From NCBI GenBank assembly GCA_000381625.1, contig KB906767.1, positions 5,872,462 to 5,936,461 of the forward strand: DNA of 64,000 bases, in the 5' to 3' direction. A model generated the notes under the pieces. It saw only the letters and a program-made list of their open reading frames with translations, was not told the DNA's origin and made no database searches. Source of the stretch: Bryobacterales bacterium KBS 96. GTDB taxonomy: Bacteria > Acidobacteriota > Terriglobia > Bryobacterales > Bryobacteraceae. Shown here one piece after another: positions 35,399 to 44,868 of the stretch (the stretch's first letter is position 1; each line of letters starts with the position of its first letter). Both the position numbers and the translations under genes were made by a program.

Positions 35399-36943
35399 GT
35401 GATCGCCGCGCCGCGCCAAACCACACGCCGGGAGCCACACGCAATCGCTAAGAAGGTGTCCGGAAATCGCGATTGGCTCCCGCTTCTATACCTATTTCTG
35501 GCCGTGTTGGCCGTAAAAGGTATCTTCTTGGCACTCGATCCCGACCCCAAGTTCATGCTTGGCGATTCGGCTTCGTATTTGTGGACCGCAATCTCCGGCT
35601 GGATACCGTACGACAGAAGCTTTGCCTACGGCTTCCTTCTGGGGCCGATGGCGGTATGGCCCGGCTCTTTGACTGTGATGGTGGCGACGCAGACGTGCCT
35701 GGGCGCGATTGCCGCCTGGCTTGCCGGCTTCTGCCTCATCCGCTATTTCAATGCTCGGCTGTGGATTGCGGCGCCGGTTGCGCTGCTTTGCGCGGCGGAG
35801 CCTCTCCAGTTGTTCTCCGAGCGCATGGTGATGACCGAAGCTGTATCGACCTTTTTGTTTGCGGTTTACGCTGCGCTTGGACTGGGCTATCTCAAGCGGG
35901 GTTCGCTCCTGGTGCTCGGTTTGGCGCAGATTGTGTCGGTCGCGCTCATCAGCATTCGGCTGAGTTACCTTCCGATCGTCGTCGCGAACTCGCTGCTATT
36001 GCCGCTCCTCGGGCCGGAAGCGCGACCGATGTGGACAAGCGTTTGGCAAAGGCTGAGAAGGACGGGCAAGGCCGAGGGAGCGAGCCGCCGCCCCGGCTTG
36101 AATGCCCGCTGGTTCGCGATCCACCTGGCAATATCCGTCGTCTTAAGCCAGGGGTTGTTATACGGCTACCGCTTGAAGAATTCGGAGCTGACCGGCTTTC
36201 CGCCCGCTTATCTGTACACGGATGGCCCCTTTCTACTGGGAGATTGGGCTCCTATCGTTGAGCCCATCGACGTACGCGATCCCGTGCTCCGGAAGAAGAT
36301 ATTCGGTCCGTTGACAGTGCCGCTTAAACCCCGGGCGGCGCGCGATGCGCATCACTTTGCTCCAGGAGGCCTAAGATCGACCATCGAGGCAGCGACCAGG
36401 AAGTGGGATGGCAGCGTCGACGTGGTGCGCGCCAACGAGTTGGCGAAAGAAATTGCGATTCATGCGGCGGAACGCGATCCTCTCGGCCTTATCGATCTCT
36501 CGGCGGAAACATTTGCCGATTACTTCAACATAAGCTACTTCCTATCGAGTATCGAACTCGACGAAGGCGCGCATCATCAGGTGCCAACGCAATTTTCGGA
36601 CGAGATCTGGAAATACTTCCACGCGCGATATCAGCAATTGAACCCGGGTTCGCTCACTCAGCGCTGGCATCATGCAGCTGTCCCCTGGTATCTCTTCCTG
36701 TTGTTTGTTCCGCTGATCTTTACCTGCCTTGCCTTAATGGCGCAACGCCTCTACGCTCCACAATGGATTTTTTTGGGCATCATGGCCTGGGCCGTTGTAT
36801 TTCAAGCCGCCGCTCTAAGCGCGGGACCTACCGAGCGGTATCTCATGCCGCTGGCGTGGCTGGCGTTCCCGATGATGGGGGCCGTGGCTACAAGCTGCGC
36901 GAGGCGCTGGAGCGGAAAAAGACCACTTAAGGCGGCGCCGTAA
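35399..36943 (+). CDS. Polytopic membrane protein, possible GT-C glycosyltransferase
   Basis: A 514-residue protein with about 9-11 transmembrane segments in two groups and a large loop (about residues 290-400) facing out. The early GDSASYLW segment and ERMVMTEAVSTFLF pattern in the third segment resemble GT-C/ArnT/PMT-like transferases, with the acidic Asp-Ser after the first helix. Those enzymes move lipid-linked sugars in the envelope; the identification is by topology and the acidic loop, not by a firm motif. The start is GTG 35399 with AAGGA adjacent; GTG 35456 is an alternative. Confidence 0.6.
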   Translation: MIAAPRQTTRREPHAIAKKVSGNRDWLPLLYLFLAVLAVKGIFLALDPDPKFMLGDSASYLWTAISGWIPYDRSFAYGFLLGPMAVWPGSLTVMVATQTCLGAIAAWLAGFCLIRYFNARLWIAAPVALLCAAEPLQLFSERMVMTEAVSTFLFAVYAALGLGYLKRGSLLVLGLAQIVSVALISIRLSYLPIVVANSLLLPLLGPEARPMWTSVWQRLRRTGKAEGASRRPGLNARWFAIHLAISVVLSQGLLYGYRLKNSELTGFPPAYLYTDGPFLLGDWAPIVEPIDVRDPVLRKKIFGPLTVPLKPRAARDAHHFAPGGLRSTIEAATRKWDGSVDVVRANELAKEIAIHAAERDPLGLIDLSAETFADYFNISYFLSSIELDEGAHHQVPTQFSDEIWKYFHARYQQLNPGSLTQRWHHAAVPWYLFLLFVPLIFTCLALMAQRLYAPQWIFLGIMAWAVVFQAAALSAGPTERYLMPLAWLAFPMMGAVATSCARRWSGKRPLKAAP

Positions 36944-36978
36944 AGGGCAGTTGCCGCCCGTTGGTCTGGAGCGATGGT

Positions 36979-38052
36979 TTACTTGCGCGATCCCGCCGGT
37001 TTACCGTTCTCGGCTGCCGCGGCAACCGCCACCGGCACGGGTTCCCCTTCCGTGCTCTTCGTGAGGCCCAGCGTTTTGCGCAGATCCACATCGATGCGGT
37101 CGCGCACGTCGGGATTGGCCTTCAAAAATTGCTTTGCATTCTCGCGGCCCTGGCCGATGCGATCTCCCTTGAAGCTATACCAGGAGCCGCTTTTTTCCAC
37201 CAGATTCTGAGCCACGCCCAGATCGATCAGATCGCCTTCCCGCGAGATGCCTTCCCCATAGACAATGTCGAACTCGGCCTCGCGAAACGGCGCGGCCACT
37301 TTGTTCTTCACCACCTTTATCCTGGTGCGGTTTCCAACCACTGTTTCGCCGTCTTTGATGGCCGCAATTCGCCGGATATCGAGTCGGATCGATGAGTAGA
37401 ACTTCAGCGCCCGGCCACCGGTAGTCGTTTCCGGATTGCCGAACATCACGCCGATCTTTTCGCGAATCTGGTTAATGAAAATCAGGCACGTATTCGATTT
37501 CGAGACAATGCCGGTCAGTTTGCGCATTGCCTGCGACATGAGCCTTGCCTGCACGCCCATGTGCGAATCGCCCATCTCGCCGTCAAGCTCCGATTTCGGC
37601 ACCAGCGCCGCGACCGAATCGACGACCAGAACATCGATCGATCCCGATTGAATCAGCGCGCTGGTGATTTCGAGAGCCTGCTCGGCGAAATCCGGCTGCG
37701 AAACCAGCAGGTTATCGACGTCCACTCCGAGTTGCCGGGCATATATGGGATCGAGTGCGTGCTCAACGTCGATGAACGCAGCCATGCCGCCGGCCTTCTG
37801 CGCTTGTCCAACCACCTGTAAGGCGACGGTTGTCTTACCGGAAGATTCCGGACCGAATATCTCGCAAATCCTGCCGCGCGGCAGGCCGCCGACGCCCAGA
37901 GCATAATCGACCGAAATCGATCCGGTGGAAATGGTGGAGACAGGAACGATGGCGTCCTTCGCGCCGAGGCGCAGGATCGATCCTTTTCCAAATTGCTTTT
38001 CGATCTGGCCGAGCGTTACGCTCAGGTTTCGGGTGCGATCTTTTTCGTCCAT
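36979..38052 (-). CDS. recA: Recombinase RecA
   Basis: A 357-residue DNA recombinase. The Walker A loop GPESSGKT is at residues 67-74, followed by IDVEHALDP, the L1 region [16 protein letters not shown] and the signature [14 protein letters not shown]. The C-terminus ends in an Ala/Glu-rich tail of the usual kind. It forms filaments on single-stranded DNA for repair and SOS signalling. ATG 38052 begins the conserved N-terminus; the frame is open further upstream to 38136, within the presumed leader. A promoter with a possible SOS operator lies about 85-110 bp upstream. Confidence 0.97.
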   Translation of the reverse strand: MDEKDRTRNLSVTLGQIEKQFGKGSILRLGAKDAIVPVSTISTGSISVDYALGVGGLPRGRICEIFGPESSGKTTVALQVVGQAQKAGGMAAFIDVEHALDPIYARQLGVDVDNLLVSQPDFAEQALEITSALIQSGSIDVLVVDSVAALVPKSELDGEMGDSHMGVQARLMSQAMRKLTGIVSKSNTCLIFINQIREKIGVMFGNPETTTGGRALKFYSSIRLDIRRIAAIKDGETVVGNRTRIKVVKNKVAAPFREAEFDIVYGEGISREGDLIDLGVAQNLVEKSGSWYSFKGDRIGQGRENAKQFLKANPDVRDRIDVDLRKTLGLTKSTEGEPVPVAVAAAAENGKPAGSRK

Positions 38053-38135
38053 GGAATGATCCTCGCTCGCGTCCGGGGGAATGCCTTTCAAACAAAGATG
38101 AAGCGCAGCCGGGCCGCGCTCCGGGGGATTCCTCA

Positions 38136-38165
38136 AGTATAGCGCCGAACAAATTAAGGGTGTTC
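38136..38165 (-). promoter_or_regulatory. recA promoter with a possible SOS-type operator
   Basis: On the minus strand a -10 TATACT (complement of 38136-38141) precedes recA by about 84 bp. An inverted repeat GAACA-N9-TGTTC (38147-38165) covers the spacer and -35 region, as an SOS repressor site would. The LexA box of this lineage is not known to me, so this is a candidate only. Confidence 0.35.
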
Positions 38166-38326
38166 TGTTTCGGTGAGCCTTGTGAAGATCGCCGTGCTAC
38201 CGGCAAAGCGGTGAGTTTCAGTTCGCCAGAAACACAAGAGTTCTCCCGGAGCGTCAGCTTTTACTTGAGCAGCAAAGGAGAGCGGCATGGGCCTGTTCCC
38301 GCTGCCGCCCCTCCATTGCAAATTGT

Positions 38327-39340
38327 TTATGCCTCGACGGTTTGCCCGACCGGTTGCCCCGCGTCCAGAAGCGCCAGACGTTCTTTCAGGAACTGCTCCA
38401 GGGTCTCAAGCGACTTCGTGAAGCCCTTTATGCCCTCGTCCAGCTTATCGTGGGCCATGTGATTTTCCGCGTGCATCTTATCGAACGTGGCTTTGTCCAT
38501 GGAAATACGTTCGATATTCATCGATTTCGCCTTCGCCGGATCCAGCTTGCGCTCCAATTCCCCGGTAGTCGAGTCGAGTTCGCCAAGGAATTGTGGGGAG
38601 ATGGTGAGCAGGTCGCATCCGGCCAGCTCGCGAATCTCGCCCAAGTTGCGAAAGCTCGCTCCCATCACCTCGGTCTTATAACCAAACTTCTTGTAGTAGT
38701 TATAGATGGTCGTAACGGATTCCACGCCGGGATCTTCCGTCGGTGAGTAGTCTTTTCCGGTGGATTTCTTATACCAATCGAGAATGCGTCCGACGAACGG
38801 CGAAACCAGGGTGACGCCCGCTTCCGCGCAGGCGATTGCCTGGTGAAGGCCGAAGAGCAGCGTAAGGTTGCAGTGGATGCCTTCTTTCTCAAGTATTTCG
38901 GCGGCACGGATACCTTCCCAGGTCGACGCGATCTTAATCAGAATCCGCTCGCGCGAGATGCCGGCATTTTCGTACTGGCTTATCAGATCTCGCGCTTTGG
39001 CGATTGTTGCCTGGGTGTCATAGGACAGCCGGGCATCCACTTCCGTGGATACGCGTTTCGGCACAATCCGCAGAATCCGCTTGCCAAAAGCCACCGCGAG
39101 GCGGTCAAAGGCGAGAGACGCAATCTTGTCGTCGCTGGCGCCCGGCCCCGCATCGGTCCTCGCCTGCAGCAGCGTCTCGTCCACAATTCCCGCATAGCCG
39201 GGCATCTGCGCCGCCGCCGTAATTAAAGATGGATTGGTCGTTGTGTCACGCGGTCTAAATTTCTCGATTGCTTGAATATCGCCCGTATCGGCAACGACCA
39301 CGGTCATCTCGCGCAACTGCTCCAGTAGAGTTCTTGCCAT
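38327..39340 (-). CDS. tal: Transaldolase
   Basis: A 337-residue TalB-type transaldolase of the pentose phosphate pathway, moving a dihydroxyacetone unit between sugar phosphates. The Schiff-base lysine is Lys136 in [11 protein letters not shown]. Other conserved parts are DTTTNPSLI near residue 33, [19 protein letters not shown] and [12 protein letters not shown]. Size and motif layout fit the classical enzyme. It precedes recA by 274 bp on the same strand, so it probably has its own transcript. Confidence 0.95.
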   Translation of the reverse strand: MARTLLEQLREMTVVVADTGDIQAIEKFRPRDTTTNPSLITAAAQMPGYAGIVDETLLQARTDAGPGASDDKIASLAFDRLAVAFGKRILRIVPKRVSTEVDARLSYDTQATIAKARDLISQYENAGISRERILIKIASTWEGIRAAEILEKEGIHCNLTLLFGLHQAIACAEAGVTLVSPFVGRILDWYKKSTGKDYSPTEDPGVESVTTIYNYYKKFGYKTEVMGASFRNLGEIRELAGCDLLTISPQFLGELDSTTGELERKLDPAKAKSMNIERISMDKATFDKMHAENHMAHDKLDEGIKGFTKSLETLEQFLKERLALLDAGQPVGQTVEA

Positions 39341-39518
39341 TGTTATTCCTTCCTCTGTGGCACGAATCGAACCGGCGAGCCGTGCCGTCCACTACCAGAG
39401 TATCGGGTTTGTGGCTCTACGGCACGTGCGTCCGCGATTCAAAATGCTTATACTGCTTTGATTTTACAATTTGGTTGTTTTGCGCCGCTATCGCGGCAAA
39501 ATGTTGCAAGCCGAGCGA

Positions 39519-40217
39519 TCAAAACCTGCAAAGGCTCTCTGAAGATGTTTCGGCGAGAGGCGCCGATTGCTTTTTTATATGCGGCTGAATCGGAGAGATC
39601 TCGGCCTGATGCATCTGCCGGAAACACAATGGCTTGCGTACGATCCGCGCGTTAGCGAGCTTTGAAGATCTGCATAGGGCGTGCCGTATGCCGTCGGCAT
39701 GTTCACTGAGCAGCCAGAGCTTACACTCGGGAAAATGGTTGCGGATAAGAGCCGCGAGAATGAGGCCCGACGTAGGCCGCATGTCCAGATCCGCAACAAC
39801 CAGAGAGGGCCGGATTCGATCGACGCGGCACGATTCGATAACCTCGCTGACGCTTTTCATGACAATCACCGAGGATGTCCGGACGGCGTACGGGAGGTCG
39901 TCAATGCCGGAAAGATCGTCCGTCACAATCCAAGTCACGTGCTTTCCATCTATTTCGGCAAAAGAGCGCCTCCTGGAGTCACTTCGCGCGGGCATTTCGG
40001 TTACTTTAGTTCCGCTGCTTTTGTTCGTGGTCGCGCGTTTTGAGGTGTCCGACACTGTCCCGGAAGATGCTCGGAGATCAAGCGAGGTTACACTTGCAGT
40101 TGTACGAGGCGTGTTGGTAGGGAATAAAGAATTCAAGAAAACTCCACGTTCATGTAGCAATCGCATTACGGACATATCAGACGTTAGAGACCCGGCCCAA
40201 GCGTCGCCATAATACAA
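39519..40217 (-). CDS. Response-regulator receiver-like protein, degenerate
   Basis: A 232-residue frame. Its middle part (about residues 95-205) reads like a receiver domain: TWIVTDDLSGID, PSLVVADLDMRP with an Asp in the phospho-acceptor position, FPECKLWLLSEHADG and a final ARIVRKPL with the conserved Lys-Pro. The N-terminal 90 residues are low-complexity and Ser/Thr-rich. It may be a diverged regulator or a decaying one. The start is uncertain: TTG 40217 is in frame and ATG 40175 or ATG 40166 are equally possible. Base composition is lower in GC than the neighbours. Confidence 0.45.
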   Translation of the reverse strand: MYYGDAWAGSLTSDMSVMRLLHERGVFLNSLFPTNTPRTTASVTSLDLRASSGTVSDTSKRATTNKSSGTKVTEMPARSDSRRRSFAEIDGKHVTWIVTDDLSGIDDLPYAVRTSSVIVMKSVSEVIESCRVDRIRPSLVVADLDMRPTSGLILAALIRNHFPECKLWLLSEHADGIRHALCRSSKLANARIVRKPLCFRQMHQAEISPIQPHIKKQSAPLAETSSESLCRF

Positions 40218-40283
40218 ATGAATACAAATTGAAGCGAGCCCTGGCGCGGGTACGCAGTAGTGCAGTAATCGAGAAAGAGGTCG

Positions 40284-42077
40284 ATGTCGCTACGAATCGA
40301 AGATTACGCGCTGATTGGAGACGGCTCCACCGCCGCTCTTGTCGGAAACAATGGATCGATCGACTGGCTCGCCTTCCCGCGATTCGATTCCGCGGCGTGC
40401 TTTGCAGCGCTGCTCGGAACCGAGGAGAACGGTCGCTGGCTGATTGCGCCAACCAGCAAGAACGTGCAGGTGAAGCGCCGCTATCGGCCCGCTACCCTGG
40501 TGCTCGAAACGGAGTTTTCGACGAGCGAGGGAACCGTGGTGCTCACGGACTGCATGGACCATCAGGACGGACGCCACGATGTGTATCGTCTGATTCGCGG
40601 GACTCGCGGACGGGTAGCGATGCGGATGGAATTGATCATCCGGTTCGAGTATGGTTCAGTCGTTCCGTGGGTCACTCGCATTTACGACGGCCGATTGCGC
40701 GCCGTTGCCGGTCCAGAGCAATTGACGCTGGCGACCCCCGCTCCGCTGCGGGGGGAAGATTTGAAAACGCTTTCTGAATTCACCGTGGAGGAAGGCGAGG
40801 AAGTTTCTTTCTGTTTGACCTGGTCGCCCTCGTTTGAGAAATCGCCCCCTGCACGTGATGCCGCGCCCACGATTGAGCACGTGGCCCATTCTTGGGAGCA
40901 TTGGGCAAAGGGGCATAAACCCAAAGGCCCGTGGCCGGAAGCCGTCCTCCGCTCACTGATCACGCTAAAGGCATTGACGCATCACTCAACCGGAGGCATA
41001 GTCGCCGCCCCGACTACGTCGTTGCCGGAGCAGGCCGGGGGGCCACGCAATTGGGATTACCGCTTTTGCTGGCTGCGCGATTCCACTTTTACGCTGTATG
41101 CATTACTCCAGGCCGGATTCGAGGAAGAGGCGAAAGCATGGAGAGAATGGCTTTTGCGGGCAATTGCGGGCAGTCCGAGCCAAATGCAGATCATGTATGG
41201 TGTAGCGGGCGAACGCCGCCTTTCCGAATATGAACTCGACTGGCTGCCTGGATACGAGAACTCATCCCCGGTCCGAGTGGGTAACGCTGCCTCCGAACAG
41301 TTGCAGTTGGATGTCTATGGCGAAGTCCTCGATTCGCTATATCAGGCGAGGCGTACCGGCCTAGCCGGATTGGAAGCGGCATGGAATCTTGAAAAGGCGC
41401 TGGTTAAACACCTGGAGACTATTTGGCATGAACCCGACGAAGGCATTTGGGAGGTGCGCGGAGGCCGGCAGCAATTCACTTATTCGAAGGTGATGGCGTG
41501 GGTGGCTTTCGACCGCGCCGTGCGAACCATTCAGGAATTCGGAGCCGAGGGGCCGGTCCACCGCTGGATCAAGCTTCGGGATCACATTCACAACGAGGTG
41601 TGCCGGCATGGTTTCGATCGGGAAATGGGTTCGTTCGTGCAATTCTTCGGCAGTAAAGAACTTGACGCGAGTCTGCTGCTCATACCACTAGTTGGTTTCC
41701 TGCCTGCCGACGATCCCAGAATTCGTGGGACGGTGGCGGCGATTGAGAAGCACCTGCTGGTGGATGGCTTTGTGGCGCGCTATAACACCAACACTGCAGT
41801 GGATGGCTTGCCGGGTCGCGAAGGAGCATTTCTTGCTTGTACTTTCTGGCTGGCCGATAATTACGTTCTGCAGCATCGTGATCAAGAGGCACGTGAGCTG
41901 TTCGAACGATTGCTAGCGCTGCGAAACGATGTCGGCCTGTTGTCGGAGGAATACGATCCGCGAGCGAAGCGCATGCTTGGAAACTTCCCGCAGGCACTAT
42001 CCCATCTTGCTCTGGTTAACACCGCGCATAACTTGTCCGGAGGAGAGAAGCCCGCGAAGGAACGCTCTTCGCGATAG
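40284..42077 (+). CDS. GH15 family glycosidase (glucoamylase-like)
   Basis: A 597-residue intracellular glycoside hydrolase of family 15. It opens IEDYALIGDGSTAALVGNNGSIDWLAFPRFDS, typical of bacterial GH15 proteins. The (alpha/alpha)6 barrel carries RNWDYRFCWLRDSTFTLYAL (substrate binding, about residues 255-274) and GYENSSPVRVGNAASEQLQLDVYGEV, and the GLLSEEYD segment near the C-terminus holds the catalytic base Glu. Relatives hydrolyse maltodextrins or trehalose. No signal peptide is seen. It ends 28 bp before the fumarase gene, but no function links them. Confidence 0.9.
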   Translation: MSLRIEDYALIGDGSTAALVGNNGSIDWLAFPRFDSAACFAALLGTEENGRWLIAPTSKNVQVKRRYRPATLVLETEFSTSEGTVVLTDCMDHQDGRHDVYRLIRGTRGRVAMRMELIIRFEYGSVVPWVTRIYDGRLRAVAGPEQLTLATPAPLRGEDLKTLSEFTVEEGEEVSFCLTWSPSFEKSPPARDAAPTIEHVAHSWEHWAKGHKPKGPWPEAVLRSLITLKALTHHSTGGIVAAPTTSLPEQAGGPRNWDYRFCWLRDSTFTLYALLQAGFEEEAKAWREWLLRAIAGSPSQMQIMYGVAGERRLSEYELDWLPGYENSSPVRVGNAASEQLQLDVYGEVLDSLYQARRTGLAGLEAAWNLEKALVKHLETIWHEPDEGIWEVRGGRQQFTYSKVMAWVAFDRAVRTIQEFGAEGPVHRWIKLRDHIHNEVCRHGFDREMGSFVQFFGSKELDASLLLIPLVGFLPADDPRIRGTVAAIEKHLLVDGFVARYNTNTAVDGLPGREGAFLACTFWLADNYVLQHRDQEARELFERLLALRNDVGLLSEEYDPRAKRMLGNFPQALSHLALVNTAHNLSGGEKPAKERSSR

Positions 42078-42105
42078 GCGCCGTATTAGGGAGGTAACTG
42101 GTTTT

Positions 42106-43524
42106 ATGCAGGACCCGCGGGAAACGTACCGGACTGAATCCGATCCGATGGGCGAAGTGGCGGTGCCCGCGGATCGCCTCTGGGGGGCGGAAACCCAGCG
42201 TTCGCTTCAGCACTTCTCCATCGGAGAAGATCGGGTTCCGCTCGAAGTGTACGAGGCCTATGGGTATATCAAGAAAGCTGCCGCAATCGTCAATGCCCGC
42301 TTAGGTAGACTGGCACGGGCAAAGGCGGATCTCATCATCCAGGCAGCGGACGAGGTGATTGCCGGCAAGTGGAATTCCGAATTTCCCGTGCATGTCTGGC
42401 AAACAGGCTCGGGCACACAGTCGAACATGAACGTCAACGAAGTGATCGCCAACCGGGCCATTCAACTTGGGGGCGGAGCCGTAGGATCGAAATCACCCAT
42501 CCATCCGAACGACGACGTCAATATGTCGCAATCGTCAAATGACACTTTCCCCACGGCGATGCACATGGCCGCCGTGTTCTTCATCGAGAAAAAGCTGCTG
42601 CCCATGGTGAGAGCGCTAGGGCATGCGGTTCAATCGAAAGCGATCTCTTGGGCCGACGTGGTGAAGGTTGGCCGAACCCATTTGCAGGATGCCGTTCCGT
42701 TGACCGTTGGCCAGGAATGGTCCGGTTACGCGACGCAAATAAATGAGGCCGCCGCGAGGATTGAACGAAGCGACCACGAATTACACGCGCTGGCGCTCGG
42801 AGGCACGGCCGTTGGCACCGGACTGAATGCGCCGGCGGGGTTCGCGGAGGAAGCGGCGGCCGAAATTGCGAGACTTACGGGCTATCCGTTTTACACGGCG
42901 AAGAACAAGTTTGCAGCTCTCGGATCGCTCGACGCCATGGTGCAGGCCATGAGCGCGCTGCGCGGTCTCGCCGTGGCGCTAATGAAGATTGCAAACGATA
43001 TCCGATGGCTTGCTTCCGGACCTCGCTGCGGAATCGGAGAACTGCGCCTGCCCGCGAATGAACCGGGTTCATCCATCATGCCGGGCAAAGTGAACCCCAC
43101 GCAATGCGAAGCGATGGCCATGGTGTGCATTCAGGTTTTCTCGGCGGACTACGCGGTCGCTTTTGCCGGCTCGCAGGGCAATTTCGAGCTCAACACAATG
43201 CGGCCCATTGTCATCTACAATTTCCTGCATTCCGCCCGGTTGCTAGCCGATGCCTGTGAGAACTTCCGGGTGTTCTGCGTAAACGGTATCGAGCTAAACC
43301 GCCAGCGCATAGCCGAATTCGTCGAAAAATCGTTGATGTTTGCGACTGCGCTGTCTCCCTCAATTGGCTACGATGCCGCCGCTGAGATTGCGATGGAGGC
43401 CGCCGAGCAGGATCTGACGCTTCGTGAAGCCGCCGTCGGATCGGGAAAAGTCAGTGAAGCGGAATTCGACCGCATCGTCGATCCACTCCGAATGGTGCGC
43501 CCGCACGATCGGGAAAGCCATTAA
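42106..43524 (+). CDS. fumC: Class II fumarate hydratase
   Basis: A 472-residue fumarase of the TCA cycle, interconverting fumarate and malate without a metal. Conserved regions are GSGTQSNMNVNEV, VGRTHLQDAVPLTVGQEW and the signature GSSIMPGKVNPTQCEAM. The start is ATG 42106 with AGGGAGG a few bases upstream; the open frame further up lies inside the GH15 gene. The protein is full length and the signature is intact. Confidence 0.95.
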   Translation: MQDPRETYRTESDPMGEVAVPADRLWGAETQRSLQHFSIGEDRVPLEVYEAYGYIKKAAAIVNARLGRLARAKADLIIQAADEVIAGKWNSEFPVHVWQTGSGTQSNMNVNEVIANRAIQLGGGAVGSKSPIHPNDDVNMSQSSNDTFPTAMHMAAVFFIEKKLLPMVRALGHAVQSKAISWADVVKVGRTHLQDAVPLTVGQEWSGYATQINEAAARIERSDHELHALALGGTAVGTGLNAPAGFAEEAAAEIARLTGYPFYTAKNKFAALGSLDAMVQAMSALRGLAVALMKIANDIRWLASGPRCGIGELRLPANEPGSSIMPGKVNPTQCEAMAMVCIQVFSADYAVAFAGSQGNFELNTMRPIVIYNFLHSARLLADACENFRVFCVNGIELNRQRIAEFVEKSLMFATALSPSIGYDAAAEIAMEAAEQDLTLREAAVGSGKVSEAEFDRIVDPLRMVRPHDRESH

Positions 43525-43796
43525 TAGGCGGGAGGATCGCTGGCCGGGAACGTCATTTCGAGCGCACGATCCATCTCTGTTTCGGTGACCGCATTATCGC
43601 CGTGGCGGTCCTTCCGCCTTTGCCATATCACAAACGCGGTAATTCCGATTCCAGCGAGCAGACCGATTGACAGCCATTTTTGCGCGCCGTTCGCATATTC
43701 ACAACTCACCTGCAATCCTCCTGGATCGTCGTTCGCCCCACAGTACGATGCGCGCCAGCCCTTCTTTGTGACAGCCAGCCCGTAGGTAAGTAACAA
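43521..43796 (-). CDS. Small membrane protein with C-terminal FPASDPPA motif
   Basis: A 91-residue protein from TTG 43796 with one transmembrane segment (KWLSIGLLAGIGITAFVIW) and an acidic C-terminal tail ending ALEMTFPASDPPAY. The FPASDPPA ending recurs in small proteins of acidobacteria and rhizobia that I know only as hypothetical. The start is uncertain: the frame remains open upstream and would run into the divergent MscS gene. It overlaps the last bases of fumC (converging). No function can be named. Confidence 0.5.
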   Translation of the reverse strand: MLLTYGLAVTKKGWRASYCGANDDPGGLQVSCEYANGAQKWLSIGLLAGIGITAFVIWQRRKDRHGDNAVTETEMDRALEMTFPASDPPAY

Positions 43797-43809
43797 ATCC
43801 CGTAAGTTA

Positions 43810-44793
43810 TTGTCACCATACGGGATCGCCTTGCAAATTTTGGGAGTCCGCCTTCTTGGCGTCAATGCGGAAACCGGCTGGAAGCTGATCATCAGCTTCA
43901 TCTTCATCCTGTGTGTCTGGCTTTTCAGCCGCGGGCTGCGCGCCCTGACATCGCATCTATGGCGTGACCGCTCCGGCAAGCGAATTGAATTCTGGACTCG
44001 GCAAGGCATTCAGCTTGCCACCGCGCTTGTTGAGGTGATCGGGATACTGTCGATCTGGTTTGACAATCCCAGCAGGCTAGCGACGTTCCTGGGACTCTTC
44101 ACCGCCGGGCTCGCTTTTGCTCTGCAGAAGGTGATAACCGCCGTGGCGGCCTACTTTGTCTTACTTCGCGGCAATACCTTCAACGTGGGCGACCGGATCA
44201 GCATGGGAGGGGTTCGCGGAGACGTTATCAGCCTCGGCTTTATACAGACGACCATTATGGAAATGGGGGAGCCGCCGCCGGTTCAAAGCGACGAGCCGGC
44301 TATCTGGGTCCAAGCACGGCAATACACGGGGCGCGTCGTGACAGTCACCAATGACAAAATTTTTGAGGAGCCTGTATACAACTATTCACGTGAGTTTCCG
44401 TATATCTGGGAGGAAATGCGTATCGGAGTGCCCTACGGCGCCGATCAGGCGCGCGCGGAGCGGGTCCTGTTAGATGTGGCGCGCCGCCATACGACCTAAG
44501 TCAGTGAATTGAGCGAAGCCGCTCTTAAAGAGATGGAGCGGCGATATTTCATGCGTCGCTCGGAGATTGCGCCCCAAGTCTTCTGGCGCCTCACGGACAA
44601 TTGGCTGGAAATGGCGTTACGGTTCGTCACAAAAGAATTTGGAACACGCCAGGTCAAAGACCGGATGAGCCGCGACATTTTAAGCGCATTCGATGAAGCA
44701 GGCATTGAAATCGCGTCCGGAACCTACGAGATTGTCGGCATTCCGCCGATCCGAGTTGAATTGCGGACTCCGGCGCGCGATAGCGATCGATGA
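43810..44793 (+). pseudogene. MscS-type mechanosensitive channel cut by an in-frame TAA
   Basis: One frame runs from 43810 to 44793 apart from TAA at 44497-44499 (codon 230). The first part has three hydrophobic segments and a TM3-like helix (LFTAGLAFALQKVITAVAAYFVLL), then VGDRISMGGVRGDVISLGFIQTTIMEMG and FEEPVYNYS of the beta domain. The second part (codons 231-327) is the matching C-terminal region with no good start of its own. A C-to-T change at a Gln codon would explain the stop. Such channels open under membrane tension; as sequenced only the first 229 residues would be made. The start (TTG 43810 or 43831) is uncertain. Confidence 0.75.
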
Positions 44794-44868
44794 TCACGGT
44801 TAACTGTGGAGCCAATGCGAGTCGCGCGAATCGTAACTTTGAGGTCCATACGTTAGCAGGAGAATAGC

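Noticed and set aside
39360-39420. Possible tRNA-like stretch (AATCGAACCGG)
   Set aside because: The T-arm consensus is not met and no acceptor or anticodon stem can be paired.
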